Origin: Nymphaea colorata
Lineage: Eukaryota; Streptophyta; Magnoliopsida; Nymphaeales; Nymphaeaceae
Assembly (NCBI RefSeq): GCF_008831285.2
Contig: NC_045139.1
Location: 32,833,706-32,897,705 of the forward strand
Direction of reading: 5' to 3'
Length of the DNA stretch: 64,000 nt
Position 1 is the first letter of the stretch; every line of letters begins with the position of its first letter. Shown here in pieces: positions 1-14,190 of this stretch. A model generated the notes under the pieces. The model searched no databases and had not been told where the DNA came from. It saw nothing but the letters and a program-made list of their open reading frames with translations. Both the position numbers and the translations under genes were made by a program.

Positions 1-144
1 CATTTTTTATTGCAAAAGAATATTATGTACAGAGAAAGAATGGGGATGCAATCATCGGCACAAAGAAACTGAAACAAATCCCTAGTAGCAACTTTTTTTG
101 TGTAATAGACGAGAAAAAAGAAAGATAATAGAGAAATACTCAAC

Positions 145-2807
145 TGTGACTTTGGCACTTGGGAACTTGTCTGCCAGAAAGGCGGTGCTAACTCCAACAG
201 AGCAGCCTATATCCAGGATGTCCTTAACTTGCAGACCTGGTGAGTATTTGGCACGATGATCATCAATGGCTCGAAGCCAGCCTCCTCTCATTTCAGCATT
301 AGCTTCATCTATTGATTTTGCATATGGGATAGCCCTGCTTGCCATCGACATTGTTGCTGGTTCAGCCTCTGCTGCCGCCTGATCTTAGTCCAAAAAAGAA
401 AGGTCAACAAGAATTAGACATATTTGTGTTGCAGTTGGAGAAGGCATGCCTACTACATGAAAGCCACGAGTAAGCAGCTTCCGATAACCACGGTTGCAAT
501 AAATAACTCATAACTCAGTTTTTGATGTCCTCTCTTTTAAAGCTACTAAAGTCCATTTGGTCTGTTGAGACCATCAATCTCTATTCGACTCATAAATTTC
601 CTCCGTCAGCAATTTATAATTATGCATAAGAACCAAGTAAAGAAAATGAATATGCGAAGCAGAAGTAAAGAAGTACATAAAAGGAAGATGAATAAAAATG
701 AGACTCGTTTCTCAGTTCCTTTCCGTCCTTGATGTTACTTGATCTGAGCAGGAGGAGGATGGTTGTGAAAAGGAAAAGTGAGAGAATGAGAAGAAAATTT
801 GGAGGTGAAAAAACCAGTTCCAAAATGAGATTGGTTGAACTCATTCCTTAAACACATACACGTACACACGCATACATTTATAATTTTAAGATTGGTAATG
901 GTTCTGAAGCAGGAAGCAGATTGGAAGCAAACTTTAGAAAAGGAAAGTGGGTTTCTTGAACCTTGGCAGATTAATAGAGTCAGTGTGAATGAAAATGTCA
1001 AAATAAGTATCCAGTTTAAACCTGTAGGAACCAATTAATGAACAGAGCTTCACACCAACCATGACTCTGGTTCCTCTTTCAGTTAAGATCCACACTTTTC
1101 TACAATAGAAAAAACACAGAAATTTCAAATTAATAATCCGTTGTGGTCAGGGTTTGACTAAGATTGCTTCACTTGATATAATTATATATGGCTTCTTATT
1201 TATTTATTTCTTCCAAAAAACAGCTTGACCTGTTTATTCCTCGACTGGTGCATTCATGGTTAGTTGAATCAATTGCTTAAGGCCTCCAGTTTTAGTGGTC
1301 TTAGATGTTTACCCACCTGACTGTCAAGTCCCATTAACCTTCTTGTTCTAGTAAGAGGCAGAACCATAGTTCAAACTCATTTGAAAAAATCTGTATGAGA
1401 AAGAAGTTAAAGATTCGTACCAGCCAAGAAAGATTGCCTTCATCATATGCATGGAAAGGATTCAGATAATCTGTTCACAAATGAAATAAACAATGTCAAA
1501 TTTTTGCACGTTCTCTTGCTTTGATTTGTGCGGAATTCCACACGAAGAAGAATCCATATTCTGTTTTTAAGTATGTTAACAATATAAAAAATTAAGCGTG
1601 CTTTTTTTTACTATCGCTTACTCTTTTCAAGTTTTAAGTGTGTTTTTGAGAAGTTCTTCGTGAGTTCTTTTATCACATTTACCACACCTTAAGTTAATTA
1701 ATATAACTGGGGCCAATTGACAGAATCATTTTTTCATTGATGATTTACAATTCGATTTCTGTTAGGGAAAATTTTCGTTTTCAGGCTTGCCTTTTACTTC
1801 TAATTTAAAAAATAAATTTAAACGATTTCCTTAGTAATAACTATATTTTTTATTAGAACTGTCAAAGAATAGTCTAAAGACATTAACCTAAGAAATGCAA
1901 AACCTCTTCTGCAATTTTTTCTCTTCATAATTACCCTTTATGGTTTTATCAAACAAGTTAATGTGAGTTTACTTTAAACCCTTACTTGGCAGTTTTTATA
2001 AAAATAATGGCCGCATTAAAAATTAATAAATTTATAGAAAGTGGTCCTTTCCTTAAATTATAACAAAAGCTAGCCCCAGATTCAAAACTTCACTGTTTTT
2101 TATCATCAATTCTTTTTAGCGTGTTTTCTAAAAAAAATCCTTTTTTGGAAAGGTTTTCCACTTCGGGTCTACCATTTGCCCGACAATTCTAAGAAACGGA
2201 ATGTCTTTTGTACCTTTCCTAACAAGGGCTGAATTCCTGTTAATTAAAAAAAGAAGGAAAACATTAGTTGCAGTTGTTTCTTTTCAAGGTTATCTTTTAA
2301 ATTTTAACTAACGTTTTTCACTTTTCTGGTTAACGAAAAGTCAATATGAGCCCACATTTCGGCAGTTTTAGTGAAAAGTCAGTTCTTTAAAAAAAATCAC
2401 AAAAGTTGGTCTCTTTTATGAAATTACGGCAAAACATAGGCCTGAAAATGAAACTGTCCTTTTGGAAAAAAATTAAGTCCACATAAACAGGTGAGAAAAA
2501 GGTCAAAAGCACCAACACAAACCGCGATTTTATATGACTTGTCCGCTTCTTAAACTATGTTACACGTGACACAACCATGGCATCTTGATTCGAAGATTTT
2601 ATCTACGGTCACACCCTCTCCACTAACAAAACCGTTAAATAGATCATACGAGCTCCCCCTTTAAATATCTGTCTATTAAGTGCAATATAAAAATTAATCA
2701 AGGCATCAACTCTTACAAAGTAAACACGTACATTTTGGTTTTTTTTCCAAAAACAAATCTTTAAAGTGGCTCATCTTTGATTTTAATAAATGTATATCAT
2801 AAGGCAA

Positions 2808-2842
<35 letters not shown>

Positions 2843-4420
2843 GTTCATATATATACACAAGAAAAAGAAGAAAAAGAGAGGGGAGGACTTACAATCAGGG
2901 TATTGCAGTGAGGTGTTCTCGATGATCTCCTTCTCTTTGTAGACTTGGGACGATAGGATTTCTTGCGTCATCTTAGTCCACGGGATGTTCTTCTTCTCCG
3001 CTGTACTGTTCAAAGATTGGAAGACAGCTAAAATGAGAAACAATGCGAATTTTGAGTTAAATGGTCGTCAAGAAATGAAATTGTCAGAGAGGAAATTGGT
3101 AGCGGGAAAGAACTGGTGGGTATACTTTTTCCACACTGTACTGCAACTGCAATCAAAAGAAAATAAATAGTCGGACCGCTCCAACACTGAACCTTTTTCA
3201 AATTTTACGCCATAGTAATTGTAGGGGCTGAAAAGTTGTATCAGTGTTTGTTGGTATACTGTAAGGTGCCAAAAAATTTACACTCGAAGTAACATACCCA
3301 ATAAAATTTTTAAGCCCAAGCAAGAAATTACCTAATCGAATGTTTGAAAAATTTTACATTACAACTAGAACAGTTGATAGCATTCGAGGAAGCCATGTGG
3401 CGAGAAAAGCAAAGCGGAATCGATCATTAAGGTTCTGTTCGGAATTGTGGCATTTAGCTGCAGATATGGTTTATGTCTCTATTGGCAAAGAATATACTTG
3501 AACTTTAAATTTTGAGATGCGAAACCCCAAAAGATGTTGAAAGCTTCCTTTGATCTTCACCAAGCAGAAAGGAGAGCTTGAGTGCTGAAATATGGTTTTG
3601 GGGATTACCAAACCCATCACAAGCTCTTTGAAGGCTTCTTCGAATTTTCAGTTTAGGTGGCTTTCACCATGCAAACAAAGGAGCTTGATGACCATGTCAG
3701 TTTCTTGTTGGAAAATTATGAAGGATGCTAATGTCCACCTGTTGAGGATGGTGCTGGAATATGGCTTTGGGGATTCCTACCTCCATCTGCAAGTTTGACA
3801 ACAACTGCGCTCCCAAAAATTTGCATCATCAAACTCCATTTTCAATGCAAATGGCCTAACAATTTTGTTCAGACATCAAAAAGGCTTTTGTGAAACCATA
3901 ATGCGCTTTTCATCGTCCATAACACCAAAAGCCTTCAAATGTAAGGTAACCAAAGAGTCAGGCAATGGAGAGCGCATATAAGTGATCTCAGCTCCACCAT
4001 GGAAAAGAATTCCCGCTGCCAATCAATATTTCAGATCAGCTTGGTCGCAGAGAAGGCAGAAACCTGCACCAAGCCGAGTTGGGTTCAGGGGCATAGCATT
4101 ATTTGGTGTTACCTGATGAAGACCTGCCTGGCGCCGAACTTGAGGAGAGAGTAGAAAGGCTTGAAGGCGATGATCGCGCCGACGAGGCGGGAGAGTGGCG
4201 TCTCCCCTGCCCAACTCGGCCTCTCCAGCGGCCCTTCTTCGTGCAGCCGCCGGCCCGAAGACACCATCCCCACCACCTTTAAGGAAGAAGAAGAAGAATC
4301 CCTCATCGCATTCCTCCTCCTCGTGGCTCCTGTTGCTCCCCATCTGTGCCGAGCCGCCATGGGGAACGATCCCAGGTCACTCTTGCTGCTGATGGCGGTC
4401 GTGGGTTGAACTAGTGCCAT
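145..4420 (-). CDS. Plastid-type class I SAM-dependent methyltransferase (3' end off window)
   Basis: Likely transfers a methyl group from S-adenosylmethionine; the substrate is unknown. Exons read on the minus strand are 4420-4113, 3005-2893, 1470-1421 and 378-145. Phases agree and all introns are GT-AG, giving 235 codons before the gene leaves the left edge. The first ~60 residues are Ser/Arg/Ala-rich and look like a chloroplast transit peptide. Then come GAIIAFKPFYSLLKFGARQ, NIPWTKM, LQYPDYYLNPFHAYDEGNLS and the SAM-binding motif I DILDIGCSVGVST. This order matches, from memory, a methyltransferase family shared by cyanobacteria and plants, which supports a plastid location. The start is the first Met of exon 1, just before the transit-like segment. 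The small exon 3 (50 nt) is placed by its PFHAYDEGNL motif. The C-terminal half of the methyltransferase fold is missing only because the window ends. Confidence 0.85.
2808..2842. repeat. (TG)n(TA)n microsatellite
   Basis: A run of about ten TG units passes directly into seven or more TA units, in the intron just downstream of exon 2 of the methyltransferase gene. It is a simple sequence repeat with no further signal. Confidence 0.95.
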
Positions 4421-7400
4421 TGTTTGACAGCCTCCAAAAATTCAGGTCCCTCTCGCTCGTTTTCCTTGTTTATAGTGGCGGGGAGGTTGGAAATCTTATC
4501 TGCTTGGAATCCACAACCAAGCAATGCCTTATCACAGGCGAACGCGTGGAGGGATTTGCTGCCGAGATATTCCCATCAAACGCAGCACGCTGGTTTCTCA
4601 CGAAAACTGGTGGGCGTGAGAGAGGGCTGGGAAAACCTGGGGTCCTGGACGCTGCTCAGAGTCGGGGGAGAATTCTTGCTCTCCATTATTCAACACCATG
4701 TCTGTATCACAGCGTGTTTGACTGGGGTTCCTAGAACAAGCGGGACAGGAACACCTTTTTTCCACCGTTGCTGCTTGTGGCCTCGTTTCATTGCGCGCCC
4801 CACTGCCCTCGGTGTAAAGTATTTGTCCTGCTGTGTTCCATCAAAACGAGACAGAACACCGGGAACAACATTCGTCTGAACGCAGCGTACATTCAAGCAA
4901 ACGTGCCTTTAAGGACTTGGAAGCTGGGGTTCATTATTATTGAACCTTAAGAACCCTAAGTCCTGAAGACTGAACGAAAGCATGCTTGGGTTTAGATTTC
5001 TTTTATTTTTTGTTTGCTGGTCTTATCCATAATTTATGCAATTAAATGAAAGGAATCAGAATTTATGAGTTTTTTGTTTTTTAATAATTACTTAGGAAAA
5101 ATCTCCTTCTGCACTATACTTTCATGTCTCCAAGATTTTGGCTTGCTTGAGGGCCTAGATAATTGAATCTATTTTTCTTAAAGACCTTAAAGATCTTAAA
5201 AAAAAAAAAGGAAAAAGAAAGAAAGAGGAAGGTAATTGAGTGCTTCAACAGAGAATGAAACTTCTCTTTCAAAGACCGGTCTCTTTTACACTAAAAGGGC
5301 ACTTTCATCATTTTTGAACCTTAACATGCATTCTTGCTCAAGTAGTCAAGTGGTGAAAGGTAGTAGTAGTAGTAGACCCTACGAGTTTAGTAAGGAGGGC
5401 ACCAACATATGAATTTGCCATTGAGAAGAGCATTACATGTTTAACTTTGGTAGTAGCAAGTCTGGTTTATATGTGGATCCACCTGAAAGGATGTCTCAAC
5501 TTGCACATGTTGAGTGAGCAAATGAGTATTCATCTTGCCACCCAAGAAGAGGGCCGCAACCCCCATCTTCCCCCCCTCTTTCAGGGTACGAGCCTGCTTT
5601 TCGTGCCTTGAGATAGGTACCCCCTTTTTATGCTTAAGTCGCATATTGGCATTCCATTTTTATAACACAAGAAATTGACGTCTCGAGAACTTGAAATAGA
5701 GACTCGCCGCCTACCAGCCCTCATTCCGTCCATTAGGACAAACCCCCTCAGGGATCTTAATGGGAGCTATTTGTTGTTGAAGTTCATTGTTCTCAGTAGA
5801 ATCGAATCCAATAGCAAAACGATTCACTTGCTCTACTAAGTCCAATCTGGATGAGAATTGTTTTTAAATGGTAAAGATTTTTATTATTATATCTTGAAAG
5901 GAAAAATAAATGAAACTACAAAACAGAAAAATAAAGACAGTATCCCACCATTACAGGGCAATTGGTAACAAGAATGTGACTGGAGACACATTCATCGACT
6001 GATTTCCGACATCCTCATACATTTGGAGGAGCATTGGATTCATTGTTGCATTGATTCGATTTGAATAGGCCATGTCTTCAACAGAAAGTATTAGTCCTTG
6101 CCAAGGCAGCAAAAGCCTTCTCCGAATTAAGAAAATAGCTTTTTAGCTATGTCAGTCACATGGGTGCAAGCGAGGAAAATTCAAAATCACAAGTAATCAT
6201 GGGTATGTAGGTGCGGTTGGCCGTATATATATATATAAACTAATATGACAAAAATACATTCATGAAGATTTTAAACAAACTAAAATTGTATCATTCACCA
6301 TTTCAATCACGATTCATCAATTGAAGACAAGTTTGATATCAAAATTGAATAAATTGTTCTAAAATTTAACAAAATAAATAGATGCGAAGTTCTATTTCAT
6401 CCTACAAATGTGTTGTCGTTGATTTAGTTCAGCAATATCATCCTAATTGAAAGGAATCACCGGAGAGGATCTGTGTTTGGTGATGCTGCCGGCGAAGAAG
6501 ATGGTCTGCGTCTGGTGAGGGGAGGGAAGCTATAGTGCAAAGGCGAACAGGTGGACAAGAAGCAAGGGGCAAAGAAGAGGGAAGGGGACAAGGGGGGGAA
6601 ACAGGCGGAAAGAGGAGAAGGGGACAAAGGTGGAGGGAAAAGAGAAAAATTTGAGGGTGAGTAGCATGCATGGTCTGCCTTGACCGTGTCCAGAGTACGG
6701 ACGGATGCAATTGCAAGCCCCACACGGTCAAAGGTACGGGTGCGGCGGATTAACGTGTCCATGCCATGTGATTTCCGAATCCGTGTCGGGCCGAGTTGAC
6801 AGCGACACGCTAGTGCGCCAGCAGCACCCGTGTTTCATAGACTTTTTAGGAAAGAAAAAGTCCATTAGATCTGGCTAGTGTGTCACCTGTCTTTCCTCTC
6901 CTTGCATTTCTTTAAAGTGAGAATGAAAATGGAAAGGGGGCTGTTGGGATTTTTCTTTCTTTTAGTTTAAGCTAGGCAGGCGGAGACCTACCTCTTCATT
7001 GGTATGCCAAAATTACAGTGGTGCAGTCAAATAAAAGTCACCATCTATATGGCTCCTTATCCGCTGAAAAGTACATTGAAAAAGTGGTCTTGAGGTAACG
7101 TGGAGTCCTTAGTTTAAGAGGTTGTTTCAAGAACGTTGTGTTTTTGGAATTCTTTTCCAGAACATATACTTCAAGAACACCATGTTTTTGTTTGAATATT
7201 GTTTTTAAATCTAATAACCAAATGCTGCACATAATCATAATGCTTCCCAGAACAAAAACATAGCGTCCTTGAAACATGTGCTCCCAAAACACACTGTTCT
7301 TCATATCACAAGGTGCGTCTCCTCACCCATGTAGTCGTCAGCTCGTTCTTGACAGATCCGATGGGGTGTTCATAATCTTGAGTCACTGAATAAATACAAA

Positions 7401-7796
7401 AAAATCTCCTTGCCAGAGGCTTCTAATTTAAAACTAATCTTTCAAGCAGTAGTAGTTTGATGCATTGTTGGATCGTCTTTGCTTTTAAACTAAGAAAAAT
7501 AAAGTGAAAATGTCAAATGAATTTGTCAACTGCAATTAGAGACGGGTGCATTTGTTAATTGCCTATAGTTAGGGATTGGCATGGAAAAGGTAGATCCTTA
7601 AGCATGCAAATTGATGCTAGCTGTAAAAGATGTGTATTAACATATCTCACTTGAGTTCAACCTCTTTTATGCAATAGGGCAATTGAGAAACATGAAAGCA
7701 TATTACAAAGCATTACAAGCATAACCCATGTGAGAGACAGTCATCAAACCTGTGGTTGCGAACAGGATATGACATCATAGCAAAAAATTTAACTGC
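4421..7796. other. Intergenic: methyltransferase promoter and DDA1 3' flank
   Basis: The first ~500 bases are GC-rich and hold the promoter and 5' UTR of the minus-strand methyltransferase gene; open frames there lack any family look. The rest is AT-rich, with an A-rich tract near 5200, a short GTA run near 5360, a TA run near 6225 and a hairpin element at 7124-7275. No further gene was recognised. Confidence 0.6.
7124..7275. mobile_element. Putative hairpin MITE core
   Basis: GTTTCAAGAACGTTGTGTTT at the left end is mirrored at the right by AAACATAGCGTCCTTGAAAC, with about two mismatches over 20 bases. Inside, a second pair (CAAGAACACCATGTTTTTG and CAAAAACATAGCGTCCTTG) can also fold. Such a short AT-rich hairpin is typical of a MITE. 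No clear target duplication was found, so the outer limits and the superfamily are open. Confidence 0.5.
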
Positions 7797-10700
7797 CTAC
7801 TCAAGGGTTGGGGTACCATCAGATTGACAGCCTTTGAGCTGCTTGCTTCCGTGCTCTGGTACCAAAATTTCTGACGCCGGTCGTTTCGGTCTCAGCTGCA
7901 ATGCAAATGCAAGCAAAATCAACATTTGGCGTGCCAGCAATTTCATATTTGTCCAAGAAAATAAACCCTGACCTTCTCTTCAGCCCGCTGGTAAAATTGT
8001 CTCAAAAGAATATTTGTAGCTTCAGTTGTTATCACTGAAGGAGAATTGCTGGATTAGTATTTGCAAGATGAATTTGAATTATTATATGTTACTTGAAATT
8101 TCCTATACTAAATGAAAAAGATCATTTGTGATAATGATTCAAATTGTCCTCCGACCGAACATCAAATATCCAGTACAAAACACAACCAGCTTTTTGTGCA
8201 GTTTTTTTTCTTAAGTTGAATGTAGCACAAGGAATGCTGAGTAGCAGCTGTTGATTTTTGAGCTGCCAAATGCCAGCCTGACAGACCCTTGGTATCCACC
8301 AGTCAAGACCTCCCATACTATGTATAAGGTATACAACATTACAGGAAAAGTTATAAACGCATACCTTTTCTTTAACCTTGAATAGATGGGGATAATGATA
8401 GGAAGTTTCGACTCTAGTCAAGCAAAAGGCAGAAGAAGACCAAGACATCTTCAAAAGCGTTTCTAGAACATGATTTCATAGGAAGAGGGGAAAACGATAG
8501 TTCAAGTATACAAGTTAAATATTTTGTATCTCCACAAAAAACAATTAGCATCCACACTAAAGTAAATGAAGAAGATAAGATAGAAGGCTTATCACAGAGC
8601 CAAATAGAGGAAGCAAATAACAATATCATGCAAAAAAATGAGTGACGCATGTTGACAAAAGAAATCTAGAATGCATTGGATTCTCAGAAACTACAAGTAT
8701 AAGAATACATATCTTGGCAAATAAGCACACTATAAATATCCTAAAAGGGTGGTTTAGACCAAATTATCACCTTGGTTGTCTGGAGGTGTTGTCCTATTGT
8801 GAGTGGGATGGTATGTGGCAGCAACGAGTTTCTGAAAATCAAATAATAAAACATACATGAAGATCCCTTATTTGAACTTGAAACATCAAGAAAGAGAATC
8901 CTCTAACCAAACAGAACAAGACAAGCTAACAAAGACAATTTTCAATCTTGATGATGCTGCATCAAGTTCAAATGCCACATCAAACAATTGGATGAAAACA
9001 AAACCTCCACTAGACATTTATATAATAACATAGAGAAGCAAAGCCAATAGAAAATTAGCAAGCTAACCTCTAAATTGGACTTATCTGATGCATAGAATAA
9101 TAATCATCATTATGAAGAATTCACTTGTAAAAGCAGTTTTGATTAAAAAACCTGGCCCACTAATGTTGGGCCAATATTGAGTGAGATTTTGATCAAGACA
9201 TGCTAATTCTGGTTCTTAGACATGAAACCAGAAAGAATCCCAATTGTATAAAAAAAGGCCAATAATTACGAAAAAAGGAAGCCTACCAGGAAAAGGAATC
9301 TAATCACAAATGTAGTCTAAAGGACCAAGTATACCACAGTATATCCCATGAAGGGACCTTTGAGTTTGATTTGTCCAATTCAGAGTAAATGCTTCATTAA
9401 TCTATGACTATTAAATACGTTGAAATGCATTATATCATGAAAGAAGCACTCAATACATCCTACATTGTATTCTAACATTCGATCTTGGAGTCCTACTGAG
9501 CTGGACCTATGACAAAAGTTGAGTATCCAACAGCATGTAAAGGAGGACACAATTTTGTTGAAATTTCTTCAAATAGGTGTCACTTCAGATAGAGATTTTA
9601 TTTCAAAATAAACAGTTGAGCTTAATGGAAAAAGTGAAAAACCATTTCCTCCAGTGTATGTGTGTGCTTGCATGTGCATATGCATCTACAAGAAAAATGT
9701 GTGTTTCTATCTCACTTAGGTGTGTAAGCATGTGCAGCATGCACATATGCAAGTGTGTCTACAATAACCAAAATGTGGCTCAAGTATCTGCTACAAGTAT
9801 AAAAGGAACCTTTGGGGCATAAACAGGATCAAGCAACCATTCATTTCCATTCCTGCACGTTTACCTCAACCACGGAATCTAGAATTTTGCTTTTTCCATG
9901 TAAAGGACATAATAGTCACATGGAGCTTCACAAAAGGGAAGATGACAACAGAGATTATCATTGCATGAGGAACAAGTACCTCTAAGCACTTGATCTAGAA
10001 ATAGATACTAGATGCAACTGAAAACATGTGATCTCAAGGTTTTCTACTATTTCAGATGATCAAAGCAAGATCCTCTAAGAATACCTTCACCAAGTAGCAC
10101 ATTTATGAAGCTAAGGAATAGCCAATTTTTATCTATGACGTGGCAACACAGTGGTGATGTTTCTTTCAGTAATGTCTTTTCTAGAGAAAAAAATGTAAGG
10201 CTGACCTTGCCCTTGAAGCTTATGAAAAGAAAATGGTCACAATGAAACTGTAAAAGTATCTGTAGAAACACTATATCAACTCCCCTTCCATCTTTCTTAG
10301 ATTTTTCTTACTTCATTATTAGGATACAAATATGTACGCTTAAGGCAATCTAAACTTCTCAAAACCAAATGCATACTGAAAAAACAGCCCAAAACAAGCC
10401 TGGGGACTAGTTCATGTGATCTCTCCATTTTGTTTTTTATACGTCACAACCTCTCCAGTACATGTGATGTTTTGAAACTCCAATGCAATTGTTGGATCCT
10501 CGAGTAAGCAGTTCCATCCATGTGGGATACATTAGGAATTTTGTGATATATGCTCCCTTGAACTAGATAGAGAGTCACAGACCACAGTACAGGAACAAAA
10601 TCAATATCATTCTAAAACACACTAAAATTTGATGGAATATACAAGGTTAATCAGCAATCTAGCCACAAAATTTGTTCACTGAGAGAAATACCCGGAACTG

Positions 10701-11736
10701 CAACATTTTCTCCTGCAATTTTCTCGAGATCGTGTTTGAAGTAACCTAAAGGCCATCATCATGGATACTAACGATTGATACAAAGACTACCAAGAAAAAA
10801 GTGAGACTCTGTTTCCTAAGAATCACGGTGGAGCTGGGGACCATGTGGATCTCAATTGTTGGTCATCTTTTTCAACGACGATGCCTCTGTGAATAAACCC
10901 ATCATTCACGTTACAGTTGCTATTCTGACATCCACATGAGGAGATTTCTTACCCTCTTTGAATAAGATAGTATTCTTTCCTAACAGGAATATTTTTCGAC
11001 AACATATGTCAAAGAACAACTATAACAAGACAATAACCTCTTGCAGAATGCTAACCACAACAATGATCTCCTGCGTTTAAACTGAAAACGATGACATGCT
11101 ATCCTGGGATAACGCCAATCAACATTGCCTCCACGAAACTTGGCACCTGTTTACTCACTTATTCAACCATATCAGGAACCGGATAAATCAGACGCAAAGA
11201 AAATTAGTTCGACTAAATTCTGTAGCATGACTAACTGTTCCATTTCGTCTCCCGCAAAACTTCTAATACAACACATCAGATACTTCAGTTAGAAGGTTTT
11301 TGATTATGGGGATAAGCAAATGCACAGAAGCAGGATCAGACATATACCAAGCGGCCGATGATATCAAATTGCCAATTAATCTGAAGACCAATAGCGAAAA
11401 CATACGAGAAGCAACTAATCTCATTACAACCATTGCAGATCAGAAACTTGATTGCCCATGAAATAAGAAAAATGATAAATCCTGAAATTCACCTAAGGAC
11501 ACGTAAATTGCAAATTCCTATACGAAAGCCAAAATGGGCAGCTGGCAGATTAGCTCAATTGAGTCACCGAAAGCCGGCATAGAGAACTTCCGGTCGATAA
11601 AAAAAGGGTCCAAGGGAACGTAATTCATAAGAAGAATGGAAGAATGGCTCACCGAAGGGTGGGCGGGGTCGGACGGCTTCAATTGGCTGAAATTATGGGG
11701 ATCGTAGGAAGGCCAGTTTCCCCAAACAGACTCCAT
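7797..11736 (-). CDS. DDA1: DET1- and DDB1-associated protein 1
   Basis: Small nuclear subunit of the COP10-DET1-DDB1 (CDD) module of CUL4 E3 ubiquitin ligases. In Arabidopsis DDA1 helps choose substrates such as ABA receptors. Exons on the minus strand are 11736-11653, 8831-8771, 8034-7973 and 7895-7797, all GT-AG with matching phases, giving 101 residues. Exon 1 reads MESVWGNWPSYDPHNFSQL then KPSDPAHPS; exon 2 holds ATYHPTHNRTTPPDNQ; exon 3 ITTEATNILLRQFYQRAEEK; exon 4 LRPKRPASE and a short divergent tail. The order and spacing match the DDA1 family, as I recall it from Arabidopsis At5g41560. Exon 2 starts KLVAATYHP where Arabidopsis has RMTPVTYRP, a local divergence. Intron 1 is about 2.8 kb for a 306-nt coding sequence. 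Confidence 0.93.
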
Positions 11737-14190
11737 CAGAGTGGAGGTTCGGAGGACCAGCCTTTCGCGGCAGATATCGCTTCTAGAAGATGATGGTCGT
11801 CCTTTCCTCCATGAAGATGAGCAGGTCTACAGTTAGTGAGAGCAGAAGAAGAAAAGGGGACCGAAAGGAAAAAGCCCTAATTGCCCACAGAGGAATCCAG
11901 AAACTGGCTGCCATTTCAGGGCCTTTATGCAACCATTAGCACAGACAGAGATGGCGCGTGGCTGTACATTTTCCGGTCTTTTAAATTCTAGCAACCTTCT
12001 TTTACCATGTTTTTCAAAAATAATTTAATTATTAATTTTTTAAGAGAAAACGTTTTTTTTTTTCAAAAATTATGTTTGGCTTGTAATTCAAAAACATATA
12101 TTTACAAAAAAAAAATGTCAAAAAAGTTAAAGTGAACTTTCATTAACTTTAAACACTAGCAAATGTGAGTGAAGTTTTTTGTTAGAAGTTCACTTTAAAC
12201 ACTTATAGTATTAGTTATTCGTTAATACTTATAACTGAGGAAAGCATTTTCTTATGAGGGTCAAAGGTAAAAAATTCTCTGCATAGTTGAAAATGACTTC
12301 TTCAAGTGCTGATAACCATCAAAATTAAGTTCAATCTTCTGCAACTTCAGTTAGGAAAACAGCTATAAGTTTGCTTCTTCTATAAAACAACACACAAACT
12401 TTATCGGTGACACCAAAGATATAAAATTTCATAAATCATAAGATAGCAGACTTTGATCTCAAGCTAGCCCTTATTTGACATATATCCAAAATGGGTTTAT
12501 AAAATAATATTGAAAATATTAACCCATCTTTTTGAATTCTTGTGACTAAGAGGTATTTCTTTGTCTCAAATCTGAGGTCCAAGGTGACATGAGGTTATTG
12601 AGGATCTCAAATTATCGTTTCTTTATAAATCTAAACTTCAATGTCAGTTTCCTCTGTGGCTCAAACATAAAAAAAAGGTTCCAATTAAAGCTATCAAAGT
12701 ACACTGTAAAAGACAAAGTCCCTGACTTTTAAGTGCAATGACTTCTTTATCATAGAAACTCTAGAAACCACACAAGTAACTCCGCTAGCAATCTGTAAAG
12801 GGGCGTTTGTTATACCCAGAATATGCTCAATTTTTAAGGCATTAAAATGATTAAACAAACAAGGTATTTTGTTTTTAGAATTAAAAAACCCAAACCTGGA
12901 ATTTCATTTTGATCCGATTTCAGTTTGAGGAGGAATTATGATTCTTGAATTTTCATTCTTGAATCAAAATTCTAAAATATCAAAACACTTCTTAAATTCA
13001 TTAATAAAATATTTTTTTTTATGTTATTAATTGTTTTTTAGATACCATCTGTAATTCGATATGCAAGTATGCGCAAAGTTGACAGTTTAAATAGTTCATG
13101 TTTCGTAAGAACCATGGAGCAGTGGCGGAACCAGAAATTTTTTTGAAAGGGCACTCATTTACAGATTCCCATAATCAAAGGGCGCTCATAGCAGAGCAAA
13201 TATTAATTGAAGATGATAATATGAAAATAAAAAAACATTGAAGTTATTGTTTGGGTGACTGTTCCATATATTGTTTTATGTTTCTGCCCCAAAGATAAAG
13301 GTAGATTCATGAAACACTTTATAATAGATGGTTGGTTTGATTTTTGTGATATTACATCTACAAATCAGCTTTTAATTCTTGTATGAAGTTGAAGGAACCA
13401 GTATTTTCCCATAAATTATGGAAAAGATATCATACAAAATAGAGAAAGCAATGCGTTCAACTGAGACCGCCTCATTTCTATGAGACAGAGAGAGATTTCA
13501 TATATTAAATGCATGCCAATAATGCATGTTAGGTATCTATGAATATGAATTATGAGACCAAAGTCTATTTAACTTCCACCAACGACAATCAAGTGAGTCC
13601 TTGTAAAGATCATCAAAAGCGTTGCATGATATTCCCAAAAGAATTGCATTTCTCTTTATATATGTAACAAAATCTCAAGTTTAATTTCTATTTCTCTTCA
13701 TATTTTATTTAGAATGTCATACCTACCTTATAGGAGTTAAATGTTTAAAAAAATGTCGTGGGCAATTTACCAAACTATATTATCCAGGCATTGCGTATTT
13801 CAACATTGTTATGCAGTTGATATGATGCAAAATAAGAAGTTTTTTGTAATTTTAATAATTTTTAAATAATATGTACAATTGTAATTTTAATAGTTTTTTA
13901 TAATAAGTACAATCTATCTTCTCCGAAGAAGATGGATAATCGGCTGGTCATTTGAAGTGGAGACGCCATGTCCTCTGAGTTTCTATCCCAAACCAAGGCC
14001 CAACTCTCTCTCTCTCTTCCCTGGCCCGTCGTTGGTATGGTTTCTTGTGCCATTGATTTCTCTCCTATTGCAGAATCAATTGATGATTTCCGTGGTTGAG
14101 GTTCAGCATCCATTTCCTGTTGCCTCTAGTTCAGTTCACCATATCTTCTTCCATCCAGATGAGGGTAGTTACTGAAAGTACATTGATTCC
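11737..14190. other. Intergenic between DDA1 and the PPR gene
   Basis: Begins with the probable 5' UTR and promoter of DDA1 (to about 11,950). It continues as AT-rich DNA with T/A runs near 12,050 and 13,010. At 13,131 there is a CAGTGGCGGAACCAGAAA end like that of the small element at 25,877, but no matching right end was found. No gene was recognised. Confidence 0.6.

Noticed and set aside
4424-4879. 151-codon plus-strand frame in a GC-rich stretch
   Set aside because: It lies opposite the promoter and leader of the methyltransferase gene, has no family features and no splice partners; GC-rich DNA gives long chance frames.
5330-5830. Possible organellar DNA insert or tRNA-like words (CAAGTGGTGAAAGG)
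   Set aside because: No segment could be matched to a plastid or mitochondrial gene by eye, and no cloverleaf is evident.
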